Of a stretch of DNA of 64,000 bases, positions 1 through 8,302 are shown in pieces. The translations under genes and the position numbers were made by a program. The DNA comes from Kurthia massiliensis. GTDB taxonomy: Bacteria > Bacillota > Bacilli > Bacillales_A > Planococcaceae. The DNA lies in contig NZ_HE611001.1 of NCBI RefSeq assembly GCF_000285555.1, positions 8,746-72,745 on the forward strand. The letters are read 5' to 3'. Position 1 is the stretch's first letter. Each line of letters starts with the position of its first letter. A model generated the notes under the pieces. That model saw nothing but the letters and a program-made list of their open reading frames with translations. It was not told the DNA's origin and made no database searches.

Positions 1-11
1 AAATGAGCATA

Positions 12-51
12 AAAAACCCGGAATCGCGCTGTGGCGCGGTTCTGGGTTTTT
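12..51 (-). terminator. Rho-independent terminator downstream of ppiB
   Basis: A long inverted repeat (AAAAACCCGGAATCGCGC with its near-complement across a 4-nt loop) is flanked by A and T runs on both sides. It can therefore stop transcription from either direction. On the minus strand it lies about 57 nt past the ppiB stop codon. Confidence 0.8.
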
Positions 52-107
52 GTTGCGAACGCTAAAAAAGGAAAACGAAATGTTTTGTCCAGCCTCTTTT
101 ATCGTTA

Positions 108-695
108 TTATTCAGCAACTGTTACTGAAACGATTTTAATATCTTCTTTTGGTTTGTCTTGGAAACCTTTTTCGACTTTAGCCATTGCGTCAACAACGTC
201 CATACCGTCAATTACTTGACCGAATACAGAGTGTTTGCCGTCTAACCAAGGAGTACCGCCAACTTGTTTGTAAGCTTTTAATGCTTCTTTTGGCCAGCCG
301 CGTACTTCACATTGTTTGATGATGCTGTTATCAACTTGTTTCGCTTGCACGATGAAGAATTGAGAACCGTTTGTGCCAGGACCTGCATTTGCCATTGATA
401 ATGCCCCGCGGAAGTTGAATAATTCTGGATCGAATTCATCTTCGAATTCAGAACCCCAGATTGATTGACCGCCCATACCAGTACCTGTTGGGTCGCCACC
501 TTGAATCATGAAGTTATCGATAATACGGTGGAAAATGATACCGTCGTAGTAACCATCTTTCGCATGTGTTACGAAGTTTTCAACTGTTTTTGGTGCTTTT
601 TCTGGGAATAATTTAAATGTGATATCGCCCATTGTTGTGCTCATAACGACTTTGATTTCATTTTCTTGTACTTCAGGTGTTAATTGTGGATACAT
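108..695 (-). CDS. ppiB: Cyclophilin-type peptidyl-prolyl cis-trans isomerase
   Basis: Predicted cytoplasmic cyclophilin that isomerises Xaa-Pro peptide bonds during protein folding. The 195-residue protein carries the core motifs FHRII (catalytic Arg), [12 protein letters not shown] and [15 protein letters not shown]. It has no signal peptide or membrane segment. It is slightly longer than minimal bacterial cyclophilins (about 145-165 residues) because of an N-terminal extension and an insert around the [16 protein letters not shown] segment. The start codon is ATG at 695, preceded by AAGGAG at good spacing. It is monocistronic, with its own terminator downstream and a divergently transcribed penicillin-binding protein upstream. 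Family assignment is certain; substrates are unknown. Confidence 0.96.
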   Translation of the reverse strand: MYPQLTPEVQENEIKVVMSTTMGDITFKLFPEKAPKTVENFVTHAKDGYYDGIIFHRIIDNFMIQGGDPTGTGMGGQSIWGSEFEDEFDPELFNFRGALSMANAGPGTNGSQFFIVQAKQVDNSIIKQCEVRGWPKEALKAYKQVGGTPWLDGKHSVFGQVIDGMDVVDAMAKVEKGFQDKPKEDIKIVSVTVAE

Positions 696-867
696 CGTAT
701 CGCTCCTTATGTCATTAATATTTTACGCTCATAGTCTATCATACATAACGCGCAATTTCAGTTATAAGCTGTGAATTCCCTTCTTTTTCGATAAAACTAC
801 GTAATGACTGTGTAATTTATGCTATTCTTTTAGATGAGTATTTCAAACTATAGCGAGGGGGATTCTC

Positions 868-2730
868 GTGAAAAAAGTATTTGGTTCTTTCTTTATTATT
901 ACATGTATTGCCCTCCTTGTTTTGCTTTTTCAACGAATCGGTAACGAACTCAAATCAGCACGCTCATTTAGCAATCAATTTGAAAACGCTGTAAACATTA
1001 CTGAACCACGTACAAATATTGTGCCGACGGTGTTAAAAGACCGCAACGGTGACATATTTTCGGAAGAATATAATGAATGGCGTCAACCAGTCAAACTTGC
1101 TGACGTCCCTGAATTTATGCAAAACTTATTTATTTATAGTGAGGATGCTAGTTTCTATGACCATATGGGTTTCAATATTGCCGCGATTACGCGTGCCTTC
1201 ATGGTGAACAAATCTAGTGGTGAAACAGCACAAGGGGCTAGTACAATTACACAACAACTCGTACGTATGCGTTATTTATCGCAAGAAAAAACTTACGAGC
1301 GTAAAATACTCGAAATTTTTTACGCCTACGAACTAGAACGCAAGTCAACAAAGGAAGAAATTTTAAACAACTATTTAAACGAAATGTATTTTTCAAACGG
1401 TGTGTACGGTGTGGCCGCTGCAGCGACGTATTATTTCGATAAACCACTCGATCAATTATCGCGCGCAGAAATGGCTTTTTTAGCCGCTATTCCGAACAAT
1501 CCGAGCTTGTACAATCCTGTAACGCATTTTGACAACACGAAAAAACGTCAAAAACGTTTGTTAAACAAAATGGTCGAGCAACATATCATTTCAAAACAAC
1601 AAGCACAACTATGGAAAGCGGAACCGATTCACCTACGCATCAAGCAAAAAATTCAGATGTATCCAGCGTATAGCTCTTACGTCATGAATGAATTAACATG
1701 GCTCGTTTCCTTAGAAGACGGCTATCAAAAACGTCTCAACAATGCATTAACATCTCGTCAACGTGCCAACATTCGTAAAGAATTAAAACAACACGTCAAC
1801 AAGTTGTTAGATGACGGATTAATTATTGAAACTGCATTAAATCCAGCGAAGCAAGTTGCCGATACACGCGGTGTCGATAATATGATAAAAGGTCACAAGG
1901 ATTTACAAGCTGCTAGTATCGCAATCGACAATGATACGCGCGAAATCGTTAGCGTATATGGCGGTAAAAACTTTAAACATTACGAATTCAATCGCGCTTA
2001 TCAAGCCGTCCGCCAACCGGGCTCTGCGATTAAGCCGATTTTAGACTACGCGCCTTATGTTGAAAAATATAAAGCAACGACCGATAAAGTCGTCAGTGGT
2101 GCACCGTTCTGTTATAAAAATTATTGTCCAGAAAATAAAGGCGGTACCGTTATCGGTGATATTTCATTGAAAAACGGCTTTAAATATAGTTTTAATACGG
2201 TAGCGATTCGTCTATTTGACCGCGTCGGTGTAAAAGATGCGTTTAAAGCGCTTGATCAATTCGATTTCCGTTCGGTTACAAAACACGACCGTAACTATAT
2301 TTCTGCACTCGGCGGTTTCGAATATGGTGTAACGGCTGCAGAATTAGCAGATGCATATACCGGCTTCATTACCGGAGATTATTACCGTTCACACGCCATT
2401 CGTACTGTTAAATCACGCGATGGTAAAGAATTGTATGCTTGGCCAACGCAAGCAAAAGAAGTATGGGCACCATCGACTGTTAAAACGATGCGTGCTTTAT
2501 TAAAAGAAACTGTCGCGACAGGTACCGCAACTGCTGTTAAAGTACCTGGTGCAAAATACGTCGGTGCAAAAACCGGAACGACGAATAACTACTTCGATTT
2601 GTGGACAGCTGGTTTAACAGACAAATACACGTCCGCTGTCTGGATTGGTTACGATACACCACGTAGTATGGCCGCATTAGAAGATGCTAAAATCCAACAA
2701 AAAATCTTCTCACGCATGGTGAGTGAATAA
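868..2730 (+). CDS. Class A penicillin-binding protein (transglycosylase/transpeptidase)
   Basis: Bifunctional peptidoglycan synthase anchored in the membrane by one N-terminal helix (residues about 4-22). The glycosyltransferase 51 domain follows, with catalytic Glu at residue 92 in SEDASFYDH, then GASTITQQLVR and ERKILEIFYAYELE. The C-terminal transpeptidase domain has the three expected motifs: SAIK (Ser386), SFN (441-443) and KTGTT (568-572). At 620 residues it is compact for class A and ends shortly after the KTG motif, with no FN3 or long disordered tail. It starts with GTG at 868 behind a GAGGGGG ribosome site. It stands alone, with a strong terminator after it. Which numbered PBP it corresponds to cannot be decided here. 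Confidence 0.95.
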   Translation: MKKVFGSFFIITCIALLVLLFQRIGNELKSARSFSNQFENAVNITEPRTNIVPTVLKDRNGDIFSEEYNEWRQPVKLADVPEFMQNLFIYSEDASFYDHMGFNIAAITRAFMVNKSSGETAQGASTITQQLVRMRYLSQEKTYERKILEIFYAYELERKSTKEEILNNYLNEMYFSNGVYGVAAAATYYFDKPLDQLSRAEMAFLAAIPNNPSLYNPVTHFDNTKKRQKRLLNKMVEQHIISKQQAQLWKAEPIHLRIKQKIQMYPAYSSYVMNELTWLVSLEDGYQKRLNNALTSRQRANIRKELKQHVNKLLDDGLIIETALNPAKQVADTRGVDNMIKGHKDLQAASIAIDNDTREIVSVYGGKNFKHYEFNRAYQAVRQPGSAIKPILDYAPYVEKYKATTDKVVSGAPFCYKNYCPENKGGTVIGDISLKNGFKYSFNTVAIRLFDRVGVKDAFKALDQFDFRSVTKHDRNYISALGGFEYGVTAAELADAYTGFITGDYYRSHAIRTVKSRDGKELYAWPTQAKEVWAPSTVKTMRALLKETVATGTATAVKVPGAKYVGAKTGTTNNYFDLWTAGLTDKYTSAVWIGYDTPRSMAALEDAKIQQKIFSRMVSE

Positions 2731-2732
2731 TG

Positions 2733-2769
2733 AAAAGCGCAAATTGCCCAGTGCAATTTGCGCTTTTTT
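2733..2769 (+). terminator. Rho-independent terminator of the PBP gene
   Basis: A 15-bp perfect stem (AAAAGCGCAAATTGC and its complement) with a 5-nt loop is followed by a T run. It begins two bases past the PBP stop codon. Confidence 0.93.
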
Positions 2770-2790
2770 AAGTATTATTGTCAAAATAGT

Positions 2791-2819
2791 TTGAAATTAA
2801 AATATGTTTGTCCTATAGT
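2791..2819 (+). promoter_or_regulatory. Sigma-A type promoter for the solA-like gene
   Basis: TTGAAA (2791-2796), a 17-nt spacer, then TATAGT (2814-2819). It lies about 30 nt upstream of the ATG at 2850 and directly after the PBP terminator, so the oxidase gene is transcribed on its own. Confidence 0.75.
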
Positions 2820-2849
2820 AAATGAAAGTTGAAAAAATGAGGTGGGCAT

Positions 2850-3992
2850 ATGCATTACAATTATATCGTTATCGGCGCTGGCTCTATGGGTATGGCAGCC
2901 GGTTATTATTTAGCACATTCAGGTCATCATACGTTATTGCTAGATGCCTTTAATCCCCCGCACGATCATGCTAGTCATCACGGTGAAACGCGTCTTATTC
3001 GTTATGCATATGGTGAAGGTATTGCTTACGTACCCCTTGCATTGCGCGCGGGTGAACGATGGCGCGCACTTGAAAAGAAAACGAAGCGACAACTATTCCA
3101 TGAGACGGGTGTAATAAACGTTGGGCGCAAGCAATCATCGTTCGTCCAAAACGTCATAAACAGCGCAAAACTTCACAACATTCCACTCGAAGTACTAGAT
3201 GCCCCTACCGTACATAAACGTTGGCCTGGCATGCGACTACCTGATGATTACGTTGCTTGTTATGAACCGACTGCAGGTGTTTTAAAAGTAGAAGACTGTA
3301 TCAATGCTTACCGCCAATTAGCGATTGAAGCAGGTGCCGTCATTCGTACGAACAGTCGCGTCGCAACGATAACACCTGGAAATGTCATAACGGTGACGAC
3401 AACAGCTGGGACGACATTTACGGCTGACCGCGTCATCGTCACAGTTGGTGCTTGGGCAAAAGCGTTACTTGCGCAAACGAATCTCACATTGCCTGTGTCA
3501 CCAATTCGAAAAACGTTCGCGTGGTATGAAGCAGATGCATCACTTTATAGTGAATATGCGCACTATCCCGGCTTCTCTTTCATGTTAGACGATGCCTGTT
3601 TTTACGGTTTTCCGAGTATCGATGGCGCTGGCATAAAAGTTGGACGACATGACGGTGGAATACCGATTTCACCAGATGAACCACGTATACCATTTGATGA
3701 TACCGATGCTGTAGCGCTCGATCAATTTCTCGCTACTTATATGCCACAAGTCGGTGCGCGTAAATACGGAAAAACGTGCATGTATGCGATGACACCGGAC
3801 GAGCATTTTATTATTGACCAACATCCACATTATCCGAACATCACCTTTGCAGCCGGATTTTCTGGACATGGCTTTAAATTTGCGAGTGCTGTCGGCGAAT
3901 TGTTAAGCGAGCTTGCGACGACTGGTCAAACGACACAAGATATTTCGATGTTTCGATTAAACCGTTTTACACAAAAAGAGACGTACCGCTAA
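2850..3992 (+). CDS. solA: N-methyltryptophan/sarcosine oxidase-type FAD-dependent oxidase
   Basis: Monomeric sarcosine oxidase / N-methyl-L-tryptophan oxidase family: oxidative demethylation of N-methyl amino acids, producing formaldehyde and H2O2. The N-terminus has the Rossmann motif IGAGSMGMAAG. It is followed by the family hallmark HGETRLIRYAYGEG near residue 44. Near the C-terminus the CMYAMTPDEHF motif supplies Cys310, which matches the covalent FAD-attachment cysteine of this family, and GFSGHGFKFA closes the flavin site. At 380 residues it has full family length. The start is ATG at 2850 with a GAGGTGGG-type ribosome site. It is a single-gene unit. The exact substrate (N-methyltryptophan or sarcosine) is not predictable from sequence. 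Confidence 0.88.
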   Translation: MHYNYIVIGAGSMGMAAGYYLAHSGHHTLLLDAFNPPHDHASHHGETRLIRYAYGEGIAYVPLALRAGERWRALEKKTKRQLFHETGVINVGRKQSSFVQNVINSAKLHNIPLEVLDAPTVHKRWPGMRLPDDYVACYEPTAGVLKVEDCINAYRQLAIEAGAVIRTNSRVATITPGNVITVTTTAGTTFTADRVIVTVGAWAKALLAQTNLTLPVSPIRKTFAWYEADASLYSEYAHYPGFSFMLDDACFYGFPSIDGAGIKVGRHDGGIPISPDEPRIPFDDTDAVALDQFLATYMPQVGARKYGKTCMYAMTPDEHFIIDQHPHYPNITFAAGFSGHGFKFASAVGELLSELATTGQTTQDISMFRLNRFTQKETYR

Positions 3993-4003
3993 TGCGATAC
4001 GCC
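3973..4003 (-). terminator. Terminator for the 4.0-5.8 kb minus-strand operon
   Basis: On the minus strand, GGCGTATCGC / GCGGTACGTC form a 10-bp stem with two G-U pairs around an ATTA loop, followed by TCTCTTTTT. On the plus strand the same pairs become A-C mismatches, so it should work mainly for the minus-strand genes. It overlaps the 3' end of the convergent solA-like gene. Confidence 0.65.
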
Positions 4004-4007
4004 TTTT

Positions 4008-4571
4008 TTAATTGAACGGTAAACTTGATAATACGACGTTGTACAGTTTAAACACCGCATAAGTAATCGATGTTAAAATAACCGCCCATACAACAATTTC
4101 AAACATCATGACTCCGAGTACGGCGCCAAATGAAATAATATTGCTTAATTTATATGTGACAAAAATAAAGTACACGAATACCGATACTAAAAAAATTAGC
4201 CCAAGTATGTATAAGTTCGTTAACCCCGCAACGGATACGAGTGAACCGAAGAAAAAGACAACGCTGCCGCCACGTACTTTATTGACTGCACTATCGACTG
4301 TGTCTTTTGTGAAAAATAACATTCCAACTTCGTGAATCGTCTCACCGATTAGCTTTAACGTTGAAAAAACCATAAAGTATAGCGTCGCAAAAATAACGAG
4401 TAATAATGCGCGCATTTGCACTTCAGATAAAAATTCGCGCATTCCGGCGTATACACCGATACGACGTGATACGGCAATCGCTTCGTTTACGCTATAGAGA
4501 CCGAACGTTAAACTAAATAAAACGATTGAAATCAGTGGTAAATAACTGTATATATACGGATTTTTAATCAT
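4008..4571 (-). CDS. Small polytopic membrane protein, DUF5366-like
   Basis: A 187-residue hydrophobic protein with four or five predicted membrane helices: about residues 10-27, 52-75, 102-120, 122-142 and 148-172. The N-terminus (MIKNPYIYSYLPLISIVLFS) resembles the YufK/DUF5366 family of Bacillales, which has no known function; I make this assignment from memory of the family pattern. Its ATG overlaps the stop codon of the upstream gene as ATGA, so the two are translationally coupled. The upstream partner is a degenerate M17 aminopeptidase homologue. A terminator follows directly. No catalytic motif is visible. Confidence 0.7.
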   Translation of the reverse strand: MIKNPYIYSYLPLISIVLFSLTFGLYSVNEAIAVSRRIGVYAGMREFLSEVQMRALLLVIFATLYFMVFSTLKLIGETIHEVGMLFFTKDTVDSAVNKVRGGSVVFFFGSLVSVAGLTNLYILGLIFLVSVFVYFIFVTYKLSNIISFGAVLGVMMFEIVVWAVILTSITYAVFKLYNVVLSSLPFN

Positions 4572-5842
4572 GTTGTTTCCTCTTTAACTAAATTTCTAAA
4601 TCGTACATCGAGGTGAATAAATTGCTGACGTATGTCCACCGGTAACTCTAAGTGGCACCAAGGGACCGGCGCAAATAAATGATACAAATTGGCACGTTTC
4701 AATGTACGTGCTGTTTCATGATGGGCGACTAATACATCGGCTTGTCGTGCAGATGTTGGTTTCATCGTTTGCACGTGTACCGTTGTCGGTTGCGCAATCG
4801 GTTGATTTGAAAATGCGATGACAGCCTCTGCCCCATATAAGGCAAGATGATCTGCATGTAAATTGTCTACTGACGTAATACTTTTTGCTCGTTGCGTCGC
4901 AGCAAATGCTAATACGTCTGTTATTGCGATATCTTTCGCATGTGCACCTTGTCCGATTTCAAGCGTCTTGCCAATCATCGTCGTAATCACCGTATGTGGC
5001 AACAACGACTTAGGCGTACCGAAAACGAAAACACCCATTAAGTCATATTGCGCGGTCATCAAGCAAGCGTTGAAAAGTGGCATCATTGATTCACCGAGCA
5101 TCATCGTAGCCGTTACGGCATGTTGCGCTTGCAACGTCGCATTGACGAGCAATACGTGTACGTCTTGTTCATACGCTGCACATAATGCCCCAAAACCTAA
5201 CGTCGCCAGCATATCGTACGTAAAATGATGCACCGGTAATTGATGCTGTGCGCAAAACGTTTCAATCGTTTCGCAAACGCGTGCTGACGTTAAAATATTT
5301 CGCGGTTCATCCGCAATCAAACGGAATCGACGTGTCCATTCACTTTTTTCTACAGCGCGTTCAACAGTGTCTACTTGCGCTGTGACGAAGTACAATTGTT
5401 CTATACATACATCGGCTTCATTTGAAAAAGTTTGATAGCGTGGTATAACATAACTACCGTGCGCGATATTTTCAACTGCGCTAGTACACAATTGTTGCGG
5501 CGAAAACATCGGCGTCATAAACGTCTCGATGAATAACGTCGCCGTACGCCATTTTCGCTTCATCATATAGCGTCCGATCGTTTCAAATATAGTCGCCATC
5601 TGATCACTATGTAGTTGTTTCCGATGGTCCATACCAACGCATAACACCCGTCCTGTTTTCGTTGGAAATACGGTACATGCCCCTATCGTTAAATCGATAT
5701 CACCTGATTTAATCCAATCATCGAGTGGTAAGCCGAGCATCTCGACCGTTTGTGCCCAATTCGTTACTGTTTGTTGATGGCGTGATACACCGACCACGTA
5801 TACATCTGTTTGTTGCATCGTTTGTACAATTTGTACGTCCAA
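4568..5842 (-). CDS. M17 leucyl aminopeptidase homologue lacking the metal-site motifs
   Basis: The sequence aligns by eye to PepA-type leucyl aminopeptidases. EPRNILT (about 179-185) matches EPxNxxT. LGFGALCAAYEQ matches the LGMGxLLAVxQG segment. VITTMIGKTLE (285-295) matches DVITxMxGKTxE. The next stretch should be NTDAEGR, which supplies two metal ligands and the catalytic Arg, but reads GQGAHAKD (297-304). The GKGITFDTGG motif reads LGESMMPLFN. The protein, 424 residues, is also shorter than PepA (about 490-500). I infer a pseudoenzyme. B. subtilis carries pepA (yuiE) near yumB, so position fits too. An in-frame GTG at 5851 lies inside the GAGGTG ribosome site; the TTG at 5842 has correct spacing and is preferred. 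Confidence 0.75.
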   Translation of the reverse strand: MDVQIVQTMQQTDVYVVGVSRHQQTVTNWAQTVEMLGLPLDDWIKSGDIDLTIGACTVFPTKTGRVLCVGMDHRKQLHSDQMATIFETIGRYMMKRKWRTATLFIETFMTPMFSPQQLCTSAVENIAHGSYVIPRYQTFSNEADVCIEQLYFVTAQVDTVERAVEKSEWTRRFRLIADEPRNILTSARVCETIETFCAQHQLPVHHFTYDMLATLGFGALCAAYEQDVHVLLVNATLQAQHAVTATMMLGESMMPLFNACLMTAQYDLMGVFVFGTPKSLLPHTVITTMIGKTLEIGQGAHAKDIAITDVLAFAATQRAKSITSVDNLHADHLALYGAEAVIAFSNQPIAQPTTVHVQTMKPTSARQADVLVAHHETARTLKRANLYHLFAPVPWCHLELPVDIRQQFIHLDVRFRNLVKEETT

Positions 5843-5867
5843 CAAAATCACCTCGTTTAACGCCTAT

Positions 5868-5876
5868 ATTATATCA
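5868..5876 (-). promoter_or_regulatory. Extended -10 promoter for the M17-like/DUF5366 pair
   Basis: On the minus strand TGATATAAT gives an extended -10 (TGn plus TATAAT) about 25 nt before the start codon. No good -35 hexamer is present. It sits directly behind the terminator of the Nudix gene transcribed in the same direction. Confidence 0.55.
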
Positions 5877-5925
5877 AAAAAGAGAGAGTTGAAGTTGGCG
5901 ATTCGCCGAACTCCTCCTCTCTTTT
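5876..5925 (-). terminator. Terminator of the Nudix gene
   Basis: On the minus strand, AGAGAGGAGGAGTTCGGCG pairs imperfectly with GCCAACTTCAACTCTCTCT around an AATC loop, followed by a T run at 5880-5875. It begins right at the Nudix stop codon. Confidence 0.75.
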
Positions 5926-6415
5926 AGAAAAATAATTTATAAGCGGTATAGCCGAACACATTATCATCTTCTAAATGATCGAGTTTAATCGGCTTCGCTT
6001 TTAATTCTAACTCCAATAGTTCTAAAATCATTAATGACGTACGCGGGTCTTTTGCAAGTTCTTCTGGTGCCATCCAACGGACTTCATACAGTTCATCTAA
6101 CTGTGCTTGCAACTGCTGCTCCGCTGTATGCGCGGTTAAATAAAAGACTGCTAAATTGTCGCTAATATCATATTGCAATACACCTGTACGGAAGCCTAAA
6201 AAGCCTTGCATCGACGCTTTTACATTTGTCTCTTCTAACAACTCGCGTTGACACGCTTCATCAACCGTTTCACCAGGCTTTACAAATCCTGCTGGTAGCG
6301 ACCATTTGCCGTCCAACCCACCGTAACGTTTCATCACGACGAGCCACTCACCAATCTCATTTTCTACAAGCCCTGCTACTCCTAACCATACACGTGAACG
6401 TTCATTATTATCCAT
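5924..6415 (-). CDS. Nudix hydrolase
   Basis: A pyrophosphohydrolase of nucleotide-linked substrates, 163 residues and cytoplasmic. The Nudix box GFVKPGETVDEACQRELLEE (about residues 43-62) fits Gx5Ex7REUxEE, with the usual Gly two residues after EE replaced by Asn (TNV). The core domain spans about residues 8-135, and a C-terminal tail ends in YTAYKLFF. The ATG at 6415 follows an AGGAGGG ribosome site. It is separately terminated. The family has broad substrate range (ADP-ribose, NADH, dNTPs), and the sequence does not show which applies. Confidence 0.92.
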   Translation of the reverse strand: MDNNERSRVWLGVAGLVENEIGEWLVVMKRYGGLDGKWSLPAGFVKPGETVDEACQRELLEETNVKASMQGFLGFRTGVLQYDISDNLAVFYLTAHTAEQQLQAQLDELYEVRWMAPEELAKDPRTSLMILELLELELKAKPIKLDHLEDDNVFGYTAYKLFF

Positions 6416-6481
6416 CGGCCATTCCCTCCTGACAGTTCCATTACTATTGTACGAGGAAATGCTCTAAAAATAAAATTTTAG

Positions 6482-7687
6482 CTACTTGAATATATTAAAC
6501 TTCCCTTTTTTCGCAATCAATCCTGGGCCACCGACTAAAAAGAGCGCATGATTATCAATCATTTTTTTCAATACAGCCGCTTTGCGACCTGTATATTCGC
6601 GCCCTTTAACGAGTGCAATGCCATCTCCTTTTCCGAGTGAACAAACGGACCCTTTTAAATTCGGCATAAACGGCACCATTGGCTCATCAGCGAATAGTCG
6701 TTGTAAATTGAGCGCAATCGTTTCGCCTTGTTGCATCGCAAGTTGTGCTGTCGGTGGATATGGCTTTTGTTCGTATCGGTCTATCACGATAGAACAATCA
6801 CCAACGACAAATACATTTGGATATTGTTCAACGTTTAATGTCGGCAATACTTGAACGCGACCACCCGCAGATGGTAATGACGATGCTTCTACGATACTTG
6901 AACCTTTTACACCAGCCGTCCAAATAATTGTCGACGTTGGAATGAACGACTCTTGTTGCTGTTGACGAACGGTAATGCCTTTATCCGTACATCCGATAAT
7001 TGCTGTCTGTGTCATCCATTCTACGCCGCGCGCAGTTAATGCTTGTTGTGCATATTGCGCTAACGTCTCTGGAAAATCTGGCAAAATCGTCGTCGCAGAT
7101 TCGACACAAATGACGCGCAATGTTTCTAACGGTATATGATAGGCCGCGGCTAACTTCGGCAATTGATCGACGAAAGTACCTAAAAATTCGATTCCTGTAA
7201 AACCTGCACCACCGACGACAATCGTCGCATCTTCCGGACGACCATATTGTTCGTAACGTGCAAATTGCGCATTCACATGTGCCCATACTTTACTCGCAGC
7301 GAGCGCATTTGAAATTGTTAATGCATGTTGTTCAATCCCTGGAATGTTGTAATGTTGCGCTTCGAATCCTAAACCGACAATTAAATAATCGTATTCGTAC
7401 GTACCATGGGACGTCAACACTTGTTGTTGTTCTACATCTAGCGTTTCTACTGTAGCTTGCACAAATCGTACTCCTTGTTTTAAAAGTGGCTCAATTTCAT
7501 AACAGACATCATTAGCAGAAATTGCACCAGCAGCTGCCTCATGCAACCAAGTCGTTTCATAGTGGTAATCATTTTTGTTAATGAGCGTAATATCGACTGT
7601 ATCTAACGCGATTTTCCGTTGTAATGTAACGACGGATGCTAAGCCCCCATAGCCTGCGCCGACAATGACAATTTTCGTTTTCCCCAT
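6482..7687 (-). CDS. Type II NADH dehydrogenase-like FAD protein (YumB type)
   Basis: Single-subunit pyridine nucleotide-disulfide oxidoreductase fold, expected to pass electrons from NADH to quinone at the inner membrane face. It shows an FAD-binding GAGYGGL motif at the N-terminus, an NADH-binding GGAGFTGIE motif near residue 160, TIIWTAGVKG, and FVVGDCS followed by YPPTAQLAMQQG. About 401 residues, full length. The TTG/GTG-like start at 7699 is in fact a GTG lying within the ribosome site AAAGGTGG; the ATG at 7687 has proper spacing and gives MGKTKIVIVGAG. This matches B. subtilis yumB and its position near pepA. A second homologue lies at 9774-10844. Confidence 0.9.
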   Translation of the reverse strand: MGKTKIVIVGAGYGGLASVVTLQRKIALDTVDITLINKNDYHYETTWLHEAAAGAISANDVCYEIEPLLKQGVRFVQATVETLDVEQQQVLTSHGTYEYDYLIVGLGFEAQHYNIPGIEQHALTISNALAASKVWAHVNAQFARYEQYGRPEDATIVVGGAGFTGIEFLGTFVDQLPKLAAAYHIPLETLRVICVESATTILPDFPETLAQYAQQALTARGVEWMTQTAIIGCTDKGITVRQQQQESFIPTSTIIWTAGVKGSSIVEASSLPSAGGRVQVLPTLNVEQYPNVFVVGDCSIVIDRYEQKPYPPTAQLAMQQGETIALNLQRLFADEPMVPFMPNLKGSVCSLGKGDGIALVKGREYTGRKAAVLKKMIDNHALFLVGGPGLIAKKGKFNIFK

Positions 7688-7765
7688 CGTAAATCCCACC
7701 TTTACTAACTATATTTATTATTACCATAACATGAATAAATGACCGATGACAAAAAAAGGGAAATA

Positions 7766-7793
7766 AAAAAGCGAACCGTCTAAACGATTCGCT
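7766..7793 (-). terminator. Terminator of the ErpA-like gene
   Basis: On the minus strand AGCGAATCGT-TTAG-ACGGTTCGCT forms a 10-bp stem with one G-U pair, followed by TTTTTA. Confidence 0.88.
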
Positions 7794-7802
7794 CTAAAGC
7801 TA

Positions 7803-8168
7803 TTAGCAGCTTTCTGGTGTACCTGCTACTTTTGCTGTACGGAATGAAGAACCGCAACCGCAAGAAGCGATCGCATTTGGATTATCGATTGTAAAACCGC
7901 CACCCATTAATGATTGTTTAAAATCAATCACAGTACCGTTTAAAATCGGAATATCTTGCGTGTTGACAACGATGTTTAAACCGTACTCTTCGTACGTTTC
8001 ATCGGTATCTGCTACTTCTGTATCAAAGCCCATTGCATATGTTAAACCACTGCAACCGCCGCCTTTTACTGATACGCGTAAGTATGCGTTTTGTTCTTCG
8101 TTGTTTTCCATCATCTCTTTAATATGGAAAACAGCTGCTTCTGTAATGTCTACTACGTGTTTTGTCAT
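7803..8168 (-). CDS. erpA: HesB/IscA/ErpA-family Fe-S cluster carrier (YutM type)
   Basis: A-type Fe-S carrier, 121 residues, that receives clusters from the Suf scaffold and delivers them to apoproteins. It has the three conserved cysteines: one in GGGCSGLTYAMGF (about residue 39) and two in the C-terminal SCGCGSSF. The ATG at 8168 follows GCAGGTG. It is monocistronic with its own terminator. It corresponds to B. subtilis yutM, which lies near the same yuzB-yutJ-yuzD-yutI cluster. The usual E. coli name erpA is applied by family; whether the carrier is A-type specific to respiration or general cannot be read off. Confidence 0.92.
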   Translation of the reverse strand: MTKHVVDITEAAVFHIKEMMENNEEQNAYLRVSVKGGGCSGLTYAMGFDTEVADTDETYEEYGLNIVVNTQDIPILNGTVIDFKQSLMGGGFTIDNPNAIASCGCGSSFRTAKVAGTPESC

Positions 8169-8234
8169 ATTTACACCTGCTTTCTCTATAGTGTTATCAT
8201 ATCAATTTTAGTCGCAATCGTAAAATAGTTGAAC

Positions 8235-8265
8235 TTGTGTCTTTTTTAGCGCAAAGTGATATAAT
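8235..8265 (+). promoter_or_regulatory. Extended -10 promoter for the DUF2225 gene
   Basis: TGATATAAT (TGn then TATAAT at 8260-8265) with a loose TTGTGT at 8235-8240, spacer 19 nt. It lies inside the longest open frame, which argues that translation starts downstream at 8303. Confidence 0.65.
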
Positions 8266-8302
8266 ATACCTAATGAATAGAACGGGAAATGAGGGCTATA
8301 TT

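Noticed and set aside
8237-8302. Upstream extension of the DUF2225 gene
   Set aside because: It contains the extended -10 promoter, and a proper ribosome site precedes the ATG at 8303.
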